Source: CBDHDJ01 sp965261645 (GTDB lineage: Bacteria; Pseudomonadota; Alphaproteobacteria; SHVV01). Taken from it: a stretch of DNA of 64,000 nucleotides. The notes under the pieces were generated by a model. That model was not told where the DNA came from. It saw only the letters and a program-made list of their open reading frames with translations, and made no database searches. A program made the translations under genes and the position numbers. Of this stretch, positions 37,285 through 46,591 are shown one piece after another. The stretch spans positions 186,001-250,000 of the forward strand of contig CBDHDJ010000001.1 of NCBI GenBank assembly GCA_965261645.1, read 5' to 3'. Within the stretch, counting starts at the first letter, position 1. Each line of letters begins with the position of its first letter.

Positions 37285-38392
37285 CCTTGCCTATCCGGTT
37301 AACGCCGATGACCGCTACATGTGGGGTGCCGCCACTCTCCCGAGTAAAGCTCGGCATAGGTTGGAGCAGAGGTGTCGCCCGCGATGCCGAGCAATGAGCG
37401 GAAGGCGTTGAACGGGTAGAACCGTCTGTTGAAGCGGAAGGTGAACTCGTTGAGGTAGGCTTGTAGGTGCTGGTGGCTAACGCCGTGGTGGATACCGATC
37501 AGCCACGTCTCCAGGTTGGCGAAAACCAGATGGATGATCGGCAGGTATTGCTCGGCAACCTCTGGATCACCACACTCGGCAACAGCGAAGTGCTCATAGC
37601 CGCGCTTACCGAGGCCAGCATAGCCGCTCCAATCGTCAGTAACGATCAGCGATCCCGGCGCGACGGTGCTCTCGACGAACCCACAGAGCGACTCGGCGCT
37701 ACGGTCGAGCACGACGGCGAGCCGAACGCGTCCGGCATAGCGTCCGTCTTTCCGGTTGTCGAGCTTGGTGCCCGGCTTTCGATGACGCACCTCGATGGCA
37801 CAGGAGACGGGAACCTTGTGGTGAACACCACGGCCTTCCCCACGCGTTCGCCCGCCAACCCAGGTTTCGTCCACCTCAACATGGTTCTTGGGCTGTCCAC
37901 CGATCCTGTCTTGGTTGGGCCGCACCATGCCCGAGCGGAGCTTGTGGAGAATTTGAAAGGCCGTCTCGTAGCGCGAAAGACCAAGTTGCCGCTGAAACTG
38001 CACGGCGGACATGCCGGGCGTCTGACTGGCGACCAGATAAGCGGCCCAGAACCAGACGTTCAGCGGAGTGTGGCTACGCTCCATCACTGTTCCCACCGTC
38101 AGCCCGGTGTTCTGGCGGCACTTGCGGCAGCGCAGGACGCCAGGGCGGTTTTCAAAGTGGAACGGCTCTCCCGCCGTGCCGCAGTGCGGGCAGGCAAAGC
38201 CGTCTCCCCAGCGGGCTTTCTCCAGGTAGGCGGCGCAGGCCGCATCATCGGGGAAAAGTCGCTGGAACTCGGGTAGCGAATGCGGGAATGGGAGATCGGC
38301 GCGGTCGAGAACATCCATGGCGCGCTCCCCTATATCCGGTTTGCGCCCATTCTAGCCCTAGTGGGTGTGGGTGTAAACCGGATAAGCAAGGC
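37285..38392 (-). mobile_element. IS1595-family element A (nested)
   Basis: Inverted ends CCTTGCCTATCCGGTT and AACCGGATAAGCAAGG. About 1.1 kb, one gene. No clear target duplication found. Confidence 0.82.
37299..38318 (-). CDS. IS1595-family (ISXO2-like) transposase, element A
   Basis: 339 aa. The N-terminal zinc ribbon has CPHCG and CRKC; HVEVDETWVGGRTRGEGRG carries the first Asp, LIVTDDWSGYAGL the second, and IHLVFANLETWLIGIHHGVSHQHLQAYLNEFTFRFNRR is the C-terminal catalytic region typical of the group. Complete and likely functional. Confidence 0.93.
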   Translation of the reverse strand: MDVLDRADLPFPHSLPEFQRLFPDDAACAAYLEKARWGDGFACPHCGTAGEPFHFENRPGVLRCRKCRQNTGLTVGTVMERSHTPLNVWFWAAYLVASQTPGMSAVQFQRQLGLSRYETAFQILHKLRSGMVRPNQDRIGGQPKNHVEVDETWVGGRTRGEGRGVHHKVPVSCAIEVRHRKPGTKLDNRKDGRYAGRVRLAVVLDRSAESLCGFVESTVAPGSLIVTDDWSGYAGLGKRGYEHFAVAECGDPEVAEQYLPIIHLVFANLETWLIGIHHGVSHQHLQAYLNEFTFRFNRRFYPFNAFRSLLGIAGDTSAPTYAELYSGEWRHPTCSGHRR

Positions 38393-38429
38393 ATGTTCTC
38401 AATATGTTCTGAATGAGGGGGTCACGGTT

Positions 38430-39364
38430 ATGGGGTTCAAGGTTGCATCGCGCGTGCGTGGTCTGAGCGACGAGGCGTTTCGGGAGGCCTTCGGCACCAA
38501 GGAGCAGTGCCGCGCGGCGCTGGTCCGGCTGCGCTGGCCGGGCGGCTTCGTCTGCCCCTGCTGCGGCCATCGGGAGCATTGCGTGCTGGCGGGCCGGGGT
38601 CTCTACCGATGCAACCGGTGCAAGAAGCAGACATCGCCCACGGCGGCACGATCTTCCACGCGACCAAGCTGCCGCTGACACTCTGGTTTGCCGCCATCCA
38701 CCTGATCGTGACGGCGAAGAACGGCATCTCGTCGGTGGAACTCGGCCGCAGTCTCGGGGTCAAGCAGCCGACGGCCTGGGCCGTGAAGCACAAGATCATG
38801 GGGGTGATGGCGCGGCGCGAGGGGGAGACGGCGCTTACGGGGCGGGTGGAGATGGACGACGCCTATCTCGGCGGGGTGAGCTCCGGCGGCAAGCGGGGCC
38901 GCGGCGCGGCGGGCAAGACGCCCTTCGTGGCGGCGGTCTCGACCAGTCCCGAGGGGCGCCCGCGCAAGCTGAAGCTGGCGCCGGTCAAGGGCTTCCGCAA
39001 GCGCGAGATCGCGCGCGGCGCCAAGCACTGGCTGGCCCCCGGAGCGGCGGTTGTGACGGACGGCCAGGGCTGCTGGAGCGCACTCGAAGAAGCCGCCTGC
39101 AGCCACCAGGCGATCCGCACCGGGTCGGGCCGACAGGCGGCCCGCATGGCATCGTTCAAATGGGTGAACACGACGCTCGGCAACATCAAGAGCGCGATCA
39201 CCGGGACTTATCGCAAGCTCGGCCCCGACCATGCCGGACGCTATCTCGCCAGCTTCGCCTGGCGCTACAACCGGCGCTATCAACTCCAGACATTGATCCC
39301 GCGTTTCGCCCACAGCGCCGCACGAAACCAGCCCATGCCCCATCGCCTCCTCATCGCCGGATGA
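38430..39364 (+). pseudogene. IS1595-family transposase, element B, frameshifted
   Basis: The N-terminal part (38430-38640) has the zinc ribbon CPCCGHREHC...CNRCKKQTS. A base is lost or gained near 38640, and the frame continues in another phase with GGTIFHATKLPLTLWFAAIHL, VEMDDAYLGGVSSGGKRGRGAAGK and VVTDGQGCWSAL, ending AWRYNRRYQLQTLI. Not translatable as one protein. Confidence 0.88.
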
Positions 39365-39387
39365 CTTTCAGGGATAAGCAGGATTGC

Positions 39388-39548
39388 AATAATCTGGCAG
39401 GAACACGACAGGGAATTGATGTCGCGGCTATCCGAGGCTCATCCCCCTTGGTCCGCTTTGGATCTACGAAAATTTATTGATTAATTTTTCGCACGATCAT
39501 TGCGGGGCGTAACCGCATCCTCCGGGAACATCAACCCGGAGGGTGCAA
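39388..39548. other. Spacer before alpA pseudogene
   Basis: 160 bp. GCATCCTCCGGGAACATCAACCCGGAGG at its end resembles the DNA just before the alpA gene of island 2 (GCATCCTCCTGGAACATGAG...GGAGG), an inverted repeat overlapping the ribosome site. It may be an autoregulatory operator. Confidence 0.4.
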
Positions 39549-39751
39549 ATGTCCGACACCGACCGTCTACTAACCCGCGCCGAAGTCGAGGCGCGTTGCG
39601 CAATTGCCCGCACGACGATCTATCGCTTGATGCGCTGCGGCCAATTCCCAGAGCCGCTTAAATTGGATCACGCGCAGTGCGATGGCCAGCTTCCGAGATC
39701 GACGCCTGGCTGGCCGAACGCCCGCGCGCGACCGGCGAATCCACGAATGCA
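39549..39751 (+). pseudogene. AlpA-family regulator, frameshifted
   Basis: MSDTDRLLTRAEVEARCAIARTTIYRLMRCGQFPEPLK, then after loss of one base near 39665 the shifted frame reads GSRAVRWPASEIDAWLAERPRATGE and stops. A third AlpA gene, more distant from the other two, probably left from an older island next to island 2. Confidence 0.8.
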
Positions 39752-39830
39752 TAAGCAAACCCCGGCAGGGGGCGCCGGGGTTTGAATGCTGCGCTCAATG
39801 CGGGGAAAGGCTGGGCCGGGGCAGGACTCT

Positions 39831-39877
39831 AAAACCAGGCCTCGGGGGTTCGATTCTCCATGGCTCCACCGCTCTTC
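39831..39877 (+). other. tRNA/tmRNA-like 3' end, candidate att site of island 2
   Basis: GGGGGTTCGATTCTCC forms a T-arm-like hairpin, followed by TGGCTCCACC, a 3' acceptor-strand end. Upstream GGACTCTAAAACC resembles an anticodon arm but does not pair well. The island 2 integrase gene starts 140 bp further on, and the next bases (CTCTTCCTTCC) match the island side of 27308. No complete tRNA can be built from the bases shown. Confidence 0.45.
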
Positions 39878-40019
39878 CTTCCTTGGCATTCCTAAATTGT
39901 CAGGGAAACTCCCTAATTGCCTGAAATATCACTCTATTCCTTCTTAAGCCTTCCGGCGCGTGCCTTTGTCTTCCCAACACTGTCGTGGGGATGTATGTTG
40001 GGAGTGAGGGGATGGCGCG

Positions 40020-41201
40020 ATGGGGAAGCTGACGGCGGCGCAGTTGCGGGCACTGAGGGCGCCGGGCATGTATGGCGACGGCGACGGGCTCTATCTGCAG
40101 GTCGGCCGCGGTGGCGCGCACTCCTGGATACAGCGCATCAAATACGGTGGGAGGCGGCGCGATATCGGCCTCGGGCGCTTCCCCGATGTCGGGCTCGCCC
40201 AAGCACGTGAGGCGGTTGCGCGCAACCGTGCGCTGATCGCGTCGGGCGGCGATCCGCTCGCCGAGAAGCGCCGGGCCTCCGTGCCGAGCTTTCGCGAGGC
40301 GGCCGAACGGGTGTTCGAAGCGAACCGCCCACGCTGGCGCAATGCCAAGCACACGGTGACCTGGCGTCAGTCTCTCGAACGCCACGCCTACCCGGTCCTC
40401 GGCAACATGCCTGTTGACACCATCGACCAAGAGGACGTGCTCCGCGTCCTGACGCCGATTTGGGGAACCACGCCGGAGACCGCGCGCCGGGTTCGCCAGC
40501 GTATCCGTACCATCCTGAAATGGGCACAGGCTCATCGATTCGTCGAGCACAACGCGGCAGGCGAGGCCATCGACGGCGCGCTGCCAGCGATGCCGAAGGT
40601 CAAGAATCACCTGCGGGCGCTGCCCTATCGGGAAGTCGGCGGGCGGGTCCAGGCGGTACGACAATCTCAAGCGTCCCTGGCGGCCAAGTGGTGTCTTGAG
40701 TTTCTGATCCTGACGGCCGTGCGGAGCGGTGAGGCGCGGGGTGCCGCCTGGAGCGAAATCGACATGGACGCGGCCACCTGGACGGTGCCGGCGGCTCGCA
40801 TGAAGGCGAACGCCGAACATCGCGTTCCCCTTTGCGGGCGCGCCCTCGAAATCCTCTGCGAGGCGCGCGCCATCGACGGCGGAAGCGGTCTGGTGTTCCC
40901 GTCGCCTTCCCGGGCCGGCCGTCCGATGAGCGACATGACCCTCACCGCGGTGCTGCGCCGGATCGGGGTCGCCGACAGGGCGACGGTCCACGGTTTTCGC
41001 AGCTCGTTCCGCGACTTCGCCGCCGAATGCACGCATGCGCCGCTCGCGGTCATGGAGCTGAGCCTTGCCCACACTGTCGGCAACTCCGTCGAGGCGGCCT
41101 ATGCGCGCTCTGATCTGTTCGAGCGCCGCCGTGCGCTCATGGACCAGTGGGCGGCATTCGTCACCAGCGACCGCACGGAGGTAGTGCATCTCCATGGATG
41201 A
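40020..41201 (+). CDS. P4-type tyrosine integrase (island 2)
   Basis: 393 aa, nearly identical to the island 1 enzyme, with the same Arg, HGFR, LAHTVG and Tyr361 catalytic set. Conserved upstream DNA (39878-40019) suggests the same arm sites. Overlaps the following gene by 8 bp. Confidence 0.95.
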   Translation: MGKLTAAQLRALRAPGMYGDGDGLYLQVGRGGAHSWIQRIKYGGRRRDIGLGRFPDVGLAQAREAVARNRALIASGGDPLAEKRRASVPSFREAAERVFEANRPRWRNAKHTVTWRQSLERHAYPVLGNMPVDTIDQEDVLRVLTPIWGTTPETARRVRQRIRTILKWAQAHRFVEHNAAGEAIDGALPAMPKVKNHLRALPYREVGGRVQAVRQSQASLAAKWCLEFLILTAVRSGEARGAAWSEIDMDAATWTVPAARMKANAEHRVPLCGRALEILCEARAIDGGSGLVFPSPSRAGRPMSDMTLTAVLRRIGVADRATVHGFRSSFRDFAAECTHAPLAVMELSLAHTVGNSVEAAYARSDLFERRRALMDQWAAFVTSDRTEVVHLHG

Positions 41202-41793
41202 CATCGAGACCGCTGGGCGTCGTATGCGCGTACGCCCGGCGTTCACCGGGGGACCGGCAGACGAGGGCTATTGGCTCGATTCTTTGCAGTGGGCTCTGGC
41301 GTCCAATGGGACCTATGAGGTCATGATCAAAAAATATGCCGCCAGGTTGGAGCAAAACCCCGAACAGGCAGACTGGTTTGTCCGTGCCTCTCTCGTGAAT
41401 CGCATGTATTGGGACGTACTGGAAGTGTTCGTACGCGAGATGTGGATTAACGGGAGGCACATGCCACCCACACTAGTCGCATGGCGGATGGATGCGACGA
41501 CGGGCGTGATCAAGAAACCGCGCCTTGGTGGAAAGCAAACTCGCAAGAACCTAATGCGTAATGTCCTGATCGCCGCGACGGTCAGCGCGATTCACGATGT
41601 GACAGATCTACCCTATGAATTTGACGCGCCCAAATAGGGTGGAGAGCCGCGCACGGCCTGCCACTCAGTGGCCCAAAGATTGGGTATGCCATACGAAACC
41701 GTCCGCACGATTTGGCGGAAGAACCGCTTCCATGTGGATCGTGCACGTGAGGAAGGGATCATCCCAGCTGCCCGGAAGCGGCGACAGAGACGC
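41194..41793 (+). pseudogene. 200-aa island protein, nonsense-truncated
   Basis: Same gene as 25986-25384. A TAG (TCG in the other copy) after FDAPK at 41635-41637 leaves 147 aa; the remaining codons, including the helix-turn-helix-like segment, are still readable downstream to the native stop at 41793-41795, where the IS630 composite inserted. If the C-terminal part binds DNA, this copy is inactive. Confidence 0.8.
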
Positions 41794-41795
41794 TA

Positions 41796-42943
41796 GTGGA
41801 TGAAATCTGACATTTGAATCCCGAGGGGGATTCCCGCCGGACTCTCTGTGTGCGAGTCTGGCTCATGCGCCCAGGAATCAGCATCATCTTGAGCCCTGCC
41901 GACCGTCGTCGTCTGGAGGCGCTCGTCGGGGACCGCAACGTCGCCCAGAAGCATGTTTGGCGCGCACGGGTCGTACTGCACAGCGCTGATGGCATCGGCA
42001 CCAATGGGATCATGCGCCGGACCGGCAAGTCGAAGACCTGCGTCTGGCGCTGGCAGGAGCGCTTCGCCCAAGAGGGCTACGACGGTCTGCTGCGCGACAA
42101 GACACGGCCATCGCGCATCCCGCCGCTCGGCCCGGAGGTGGCCGAGCGGGTGGTCGCCCTGACGCTGAGCGACCCGCCCGCCGAGGCGACCCACTGGGTC
42201 GCCGCCATGATGGCCAAGGCGACCGGCATCAGCGTCAGCTCGGTGCCGCGCATCTGGCGCGCACACGGGCTTCGGCCGCATCGGGTGCGGCAATTCAAGC
42301 TTTCGAACGATCCCGACTTCGTCGCCAAACTGCGCGATGTGGTCGGGCTCTACGTCGACCCGCCGGCCCACGCCATCGTGCTCTCGGTCGACGAAAAGTC
42401 ACAGATCCAGGCGCTCGACCGCACCCAGCCCGGCCTGCCGATGAAAAAGGGCCGTCCTGGCACCATGTGACCCACGACTACAAGCGGCATGGCACGACCA
42501 CCCTGTTCGCCGCCCTCAACGTGCTCGAGGGCAAGGTCATCGGGCGCTGCATGCAGCGCCACCGCCACCAGGAGTTCATCCGCTTCCTCAACGCCATCGA
42601 GGCCGATATCCCGGCCGGCAAGGGCGTCCATGTGATCCTCGACAACTACGCCGCCCACAAGCATGCCAAGGTGCGCGCCTGGCTCGGCCGCCACGAGCGC
42701 TTCACCTTCCACTTCGTGCCGACCTCCTGCTCCTGGCTCAATGCCGTCGAGGGCTTCTTCGCGAAGCTCTCGAAGCGGCGCCTAAAACGCGGCATCTTCC
42801 GCTCCATTGTCGACCTCCAGGTCGCCATCAACCGCTTCCTCGACGAGACCAACGACAACCCAAAGCCCTTCACCTGGACCGCCGATCCAGACAAAATCAT
42901 CGCCGCCGTCAAACGAGGGCATCAAGTGTTAGAGTCGATCCAC
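41796..42943 (+). mobile_element. IS630-family element #1
   Basis: 1148 bp, GTGGAT...ATCCAC ends between TA dinucleotides within CTAG. Two overlapping frames. Confidence 0.88.
41865..42470 (+). CDS. IS630 transposase, N-terminal frame (#1)
   Basis: 201 aa from MRPGISIILSPADRRRLEALVG. Helix-turn-helix GIMRRTGKSKTCVWRWQERFAQEGYDGLL and IVLSVDEKSQIQALDRTQPGLP with the first catalytic Asp. It ends ATG TGA, and the second frame starts at the overlapping GTG. A full transposase needs a frameshift or re-initiation; the same junction occurs in copy #2. Confidence 0.85.
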   Translation: MRPGISIILSPADRRRLEALVGDRNVAQKHVWRARVVLHSADGIGTNGIMRRTGKSKTCVWRWQERFAQEGYDGLLRDKTRPSRIPPLGPEVAERVVALTLSDPPAEATHWVAAMMAKATGISVSSVPRIWRAHGLRPHRVRQFKLSNDPDFVAKLRDVVGLYVDPPAHAIVLSVDEKSQIQALDRTQPGLPMKKGRPGTM

Positions 42944-42946
42944 TAG
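42467..42946 (+). CDS. IS630 transposase, C-terminal frame (#1)
   Basis: 159 aa: THDYKRHGTTTLFAAL, VILDNYAAHKH (second Asp), SWLNAVEGFFAKLSKRRLKRG (Glu), then FRSIVDLQVAINRFLDETNDNPKPFTWTADP. Intact in this copy, unlike #2 and the remnant at 5237. Catalysis requires joining to the upstream frame. Confidence 0.85.
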   Translation: MTHDYKRHGTTTLFAALNVLEGKVIGRCMQRHRHQEFIRFLNAIEADIPAGKGVHVILDNYAAHKHAKVRAWLGRHERFTFHFVPTSCSWLNAVEGFFAKLSKRRLKRGIFRSIVDLQVAINRFLDETNDNPKPFTWTADPDKIIAAVKRGHQVLESIH

Positions 42947-43101
42947 TAGTCATGCTTGAAGCATCCACGACACCGTAACCGGCTCCACGTCGCGGCGGGG
43001 CAGCGCCAGTTCGATCTCACGCTCCCCCCCCCTCCTTAGGCAGGCCCGCGCGGAAGCACCTTGATCGCCCAGCCGGAAGCGCCTTGTTCGAGTGCGGGGC
43101 G
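42947..43101. other. Spacer, rhlE 3' side
   Basis: 155 bp without a gene between IS630 #1 and the helicase stop. A poly-C run lies at 43025. Confidence 0.4.
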
Positions 43102-44430
43102 CTAGGCCGCGCGCTTATCGAAACGCCGGGTCCGCCTGCGGCGCTTGCGGGGGCTCGGTGCCGGTCGCGGCGCCGCGCCCTTGCCGTTATTGCCCGACGC
43201 GGCCACAGTCTCGTCCGGCGCCTCGCCGACAACCCGCAATGACTCTTTGATCAACCGCTCGATCGCGCGCAGTTGCGGCCGCTCGCTGGCATCGCAGAAC
43301 GAGATCGCGATGCCCGCGGCGCCCGCGCGCGCGGTGCGGCCGATCCGGTGAACGTAGCATTCGGGCTCGTTCGGCAGCTCGTAATTGATGACGTGGGTGA
43401 CGTCGTCGACGTCAAGCCCGCGCGCGGCGACATCGGTGGCCACCAGCACCCGCGCTTCTCCGGTGCGGAAATTTTCGAGCGCCCGTTGGCGCGCATTTTG
43501 GGACTTATTGCCATGCAGCGCATCGGCACTGACCCCGCCAAGGGCGAGCCGTTTGACCACCTGGTTGGCGCCGCGTTTGGTGCGTGTAAATACCAGCACC
43601 TTTTTGAGATCGGGTGCGGCAAGAAGCTTGGCCAGAAGATCGCGTTTCGAGGCCGTGGCGAGGTGATGGACGTGTTGCTCGACGCGCTCCACCGCCACCC
43701 TCTTGGCCGCGATTTCGACCCGTTCGGGCTCGAACAGGACCTCGCCGGCGAGCTTCGCAACCTCGGCCGGCATGGTCGCCGAAAAGAGCTGTGTCTGCCG
43801 CTCATCAGGCAGCATCGCCACGATCTTACGCACGTCGCGGATGAAGCCCATGTCGAACATGCGGTCGGCCTCGTCGATGATGAGGTATTCGCACTGGCTC
43901 AAATCGGCGCGGCGCTGCTGCGCGAGATCGAGAAGCCGGCCCGGCGTGGCAACCAGAATGTCGACGCCGCGGCGCAGCGCCTCGATCTGGGGCCGCTGGG
44001 GGACGCCGCCCATGACGACCGCCTGGCGGAATTGCAGGTGCCGCCCATAGGTCTTGATGCTGCTGGAGATCTGTAGCGCGAGTTCGCGCGTGGGCGCGAG
44101 AATTAGCGCTCGCGTCGTCCACGGCGAAGCCTTGACGCCGTCTTCGACGAGGTTCTGCAGAAGCGGCAGCGTGAACGCCGCTGTCTTGCCGGTGCCCGTC
44201 TGGGCGATACCGAGCAGATCCATGCCGTCCAGCAGGTACGGAATGGCGCGACGTTGAATGGGGGTGGGGGTGTCGTACTGCGCGTCTTCAAGCGCGCGTA
44301 AAAGCCGCTCGGAGAGCCCGAGTTCGGCGAAAGCTGAAACTGTCAAAGATACAAATTCCTTGTTACGGAGACCCGGCACGCGCGGAGGCGAGCGATCAGG
44401 GCTAACCGTGTCCTTCTTTTCCACGCGCAC
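43102..44430 (-). CDS. rhlE: DEAD-box ATP-dependent RNA helicase, RhlE-like
   Basis: Up to 442 aa from GTG at 44430. A TTG start at about 44346, just before TVSAFAELGLSERLLRAL, fits the usual RhlE N-terminus and is preceded by AAGGA. Motifs in order: Q motif (TPIQRRAIP), I AQTGTGKTAAF, Ia PTRELALQ, Ib TPGRLLDL, II DEAD, III SAT, IV VLVFTRTKRGA, V VATDVAARGLD, VI HRIGRTARAG. A Lys/Arg-rich tail (RKRRRRTRRFDKRAA) aids RNA binding. It unwinds structured RNA in ribosome assembly and cold adaptation. The gene is intact and is the only complete cargo of the IS630 composite. Confidence 0.95.
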   Translation of the reverse strand: MRVEKKDTVSPDRSPPRVPGLRNKEFVSLTVSAFAELGLSERLLRALEDAQYDTPTPIQRRAIPYLLDGMDLLGIAQTGTGKTAAFTLPLLQNLVEDGVKASPWTTRALILAPTRELALQISSSIKTYGRHLQFRQAVVMGGVPQRPQIEALRRGVDILVATPGRLLDLAQQRRADLSQCEYLIIDEADRMFDMGFIRDVRKIVAMLPDERQTQLFSATMPAEVAKLAGEVLFEPERVEIAAKRVAVERVEQHVHHLATASKRDLLAKLLAAPDLKKVLVFTRTKRGANQVVKRLALGGVSADALHGNKSQNARQRALENFRTGEARVLVATDVAARGLDVDDVTHVINYELPNEPECYVHRIGRTARAGAAGIAISFCDASERPQLRAIERLIKESLRVVGEAPDETVAASGNNGKGAAPRPAPSPRKRRRRTRRFDKRAA

Positions 44431-44572
44431 TTAGATCAGACGGGGATTAGATGAAATATCCTCGCGGTAATAAGCCCGTTTCGACGGGCAGATCGCGCGA
44501 CCGCGAGAAACGCTGCCTTTCAAATGAGCCCTCCCGCCTCGAAAGTCAAGGTGTGGGCCGAAAATCGGATCG

Positions 44573-44752
44573 TCAAACGTCGAGCACCAGGTCGGTCGTA
44601 AGGGTCGCGCAACAAATCAGCACTTGACCTCGGTCTGGCGCGTCTAGGGGCTCGTCGCAGTATTCGACGGCGCCTTCGGTGAGCTCGCACATGCACGTGT
44701 GGCAAATGCCCGAGCGGCAGCTATTCGGAATATCGATGAGAAGGCCTTGGGC
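44573..44752 (-). pseudogene. 2Fe-2S ferredoxin domain, C-terminal fragment
   Basis: The minus frame reads LLIDIPNSCRSGICHTCMCELTEGAVEYCDEPL...VLICCATLTTDLVLDV and stops at 44573. The Cys pattern CxxxxCxxC...C is that of plant-type [2Fe-2S] ferredoxins or the ferredoxin domain of an oxidoreductase. An in-frame stop just upstream and the absence of a start show the rest is lost. It belongs to the composite transposon cargo. Confidence 0.75.
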
Positions 44753-45060
44753 CCGCTACTGAGACCAAGATACGCCACGGAGGCCGCCGGACAGCGCCCG
44801 GGCGGTCGCCATCGCTGTGAAAGGGGGATGGTGTAATGAGCCTGCGGCCAGCGGGCTTGTGAAAGGATCGTTTACCCAAATGATCAGGTTAAGTTTGCCG
44901 CCAGCTGTGGTATACTTGGATTGAGGATGGAGGTTCGCCTCCGGCGCGGCGGAAAGCGCAGCATGAAGTTGGCGCCAGCCAATACAACCGAATTCACCTA
45001 AGAGCGGCGGAGCATTCGGAAGTAAGCTGGGATATCCGCTGGAATCATCTGGGGGAGTGA
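44753..45060. other. No recognisable gene
   Basis: About 300 bp. Only very short frames, one beginning ATGAAGTTGGCG at 44963. Nothing supportable. Confidence 0.35.
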
Positions 45061-45225
45061 GTGGGATTCGGCACCGTACATTTGAGTGCCGAAACGACTA
45101 ACGCATTTCGAGACGTCAGTTTTGCTATCCACGGCACTCGCAGGATCAACAACGTGTTTGGAGAAGGCGCCAGCCCGAGGCTACGCCAAATTCGTGAGGG
45201 ATTGGAACTACTAGCAGGCTGCTGA
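45061..45225 (+). pseudogene. Unknown protein, N-terminal fragment cut by IS5-family element
   Basis: GTG start: MGFGTVHLSAETTNAFRDVSF, then RRINNVFGEGASPRLRQIREGLELL, and then IS sequence. FGEG-SPRLRQIREGL is a motif I have seen in conserved hypothetical proteins of defence-rich regions, but I cannot name the family. Gene lost after the CTAG target. Confidence 0.35.
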
Positions 45226-46588
45226 AAAAGTCCTCGCATTTGCAGTTGTGACATGATTCTGTGATTCCTTCGGGTGATGGAGGATGGCATGCGGGGTCGA
45301 GATAAAAGCAGTGGCAATTTATTCAGCTACGTAGACCTGGAAGAGCGTGTTCCGGATGATCATCCGCTGCGTCTGATCCGTGAGATCGTGAACGACGTAT
45401 TGGGGTCTCTATCTTCGGAGTTCGAGACGCTTTATTCCCACATGGGTCGCCCATCGATCCCGCCGGAGAAGCTTCTTCGAGCGTTACTGTTGCAGGTGTT
45501 TTATTCGATCCGCTCGGAGCGTCAGCTGATGGAGCAGCTAAACTTCAACATGCTGTTTCGCTGGTTTGTGGGGCTTGGGCTGGACGATGGCGTGTGGGAC
45601 GCCAGCGCGTTCTGCCACAACCGGGACCGTCTTCTGGAGGCGGAGGTTTCGGCGCAGCTGCTTGCGGGGGTTATCCAGCACCACAAGGTACGGGGACTAT
45701 TGAGCCGGGATCATTTTTCGGTAGACGGAACATTGATCGGGGCCTGGGCGTCGATGAAGAGCTTTCGTCCCAAAGGTGAGGACGATGGCGACGGGGGATC
45801 GGGGCGCAACGCCGAGCGGGATTTTCATGGCGAGAAACGCTCGAACGCGACCCATGCAAGCACCACTGATCCGGACGCCCGGCTTTATCGCAAGGGTAAT
45901 GGCCGGGAAAGCAAGCTTGTGTTACATGGGCCATGCGCTGACGGAGAACCGCCATGGTCTGGCAGTCGGCGGCGGCGTGACCATTGCGTCGGGCACGGCG
46001 GAACGCGAAGCCGCCCTTGATCTGATCGACAGGCATCGCCCGGTGGAGAGTAGAGGCGGCCCGCGTCGGATCACGGTGGGCGGGGACAAGGGTTTTGACG
46101 TCGCGGATTTTGTCGAGGAACTGCGGCACCGCAAGGTGACCCCCCATATCGCCGTCCAGGACCACGTCACCAAGACCGGCAAGCGGCGCAAGACCAAGAT
46201 AGACGGGCGCACGACGCGCCATCCCGGTTACGGCGTCAGCCAACGTTGCCGTAAGCGCATCGAGGAGGTCTTCGGCTGGGTCAAGACGAGCGCGGGATTG
46301 AGCAAGACCAAATTCCGGGGCCGCCACCGGGTCGACGCTTCGTTCACCCTGGCCTTGGCCGCCTACAACCTCGTCCGACTACCCAGACTGCTGGCGGAGG
46401 CGCCAACATGACGGGCGATGCCGGCACGCCGCTGACCGCAAAGTGGCAGATCATCGAACTGGATGAAGCCCAGGGCATCGGATCGGTCGAGATTGAAGAC
46501 GGTTTCACCCTAAGACACGAAATCTCATTTCATTTCGGCGATGAATCCGAGTTCAAGGCCCGGCAATGATGACTTGTTCAGCAGCCTG
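45215..46588 (+). mobile_element. IS5-family element
   Basis: Ends CAGGCTGCTGAAAAAG and its inverse CTTGTTCAGCAGCCTG (one change), flanked by CTAG at 45211-45214 and 46589-46592. IS630 #2 then inserted at the TA of the right-hand CTAG. Confidence 0.85.
45289..46411 (+). pseudogene. IS5-family transposase, frameshifted
   Basis: MRGRDKSSGNLFSYVDLEERVPDDHPLR through SRDHFSVDGTLIGAWASMKSF (first Asp) to NGRESKL. One extra base near 45920 shifts the frame, which resumes as YMGHALTENRHGL, ITVGGDKGFDVADFVEEL (second Asp) and KRIEEVFGWVKTSAGLSKTKFRGR (Glu). Both halves look otherwise well preserved. Confidence 0.85.
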
Positions 46589-46591
46589 CTA

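Larger units (their letters stand above)
37240..39387 (+). mobile_element. IS1595-family element B, hosting element A
   Basis: Ends GCAATCCTGCTTATCC (37240) and GGATAAGCAGGATTGC (39372-39387) are perfect inverted repeats. The transposase gene is at 38430; element A lies between the left end and that gene. Confidence 0.82.

Noticed and set aside
43273..44076. 267-codon frame opposite the DEAD-box helicase
   Set aside because: Antisense shadow; the helicase motifs are on the minus strand.
45061..45225. Druantia DruA-like N-terminus
   Set aside because: The FGEG-SPRLRQIREGL motif reminded me of it, but the fragment is too short and I could not match other DruA features.
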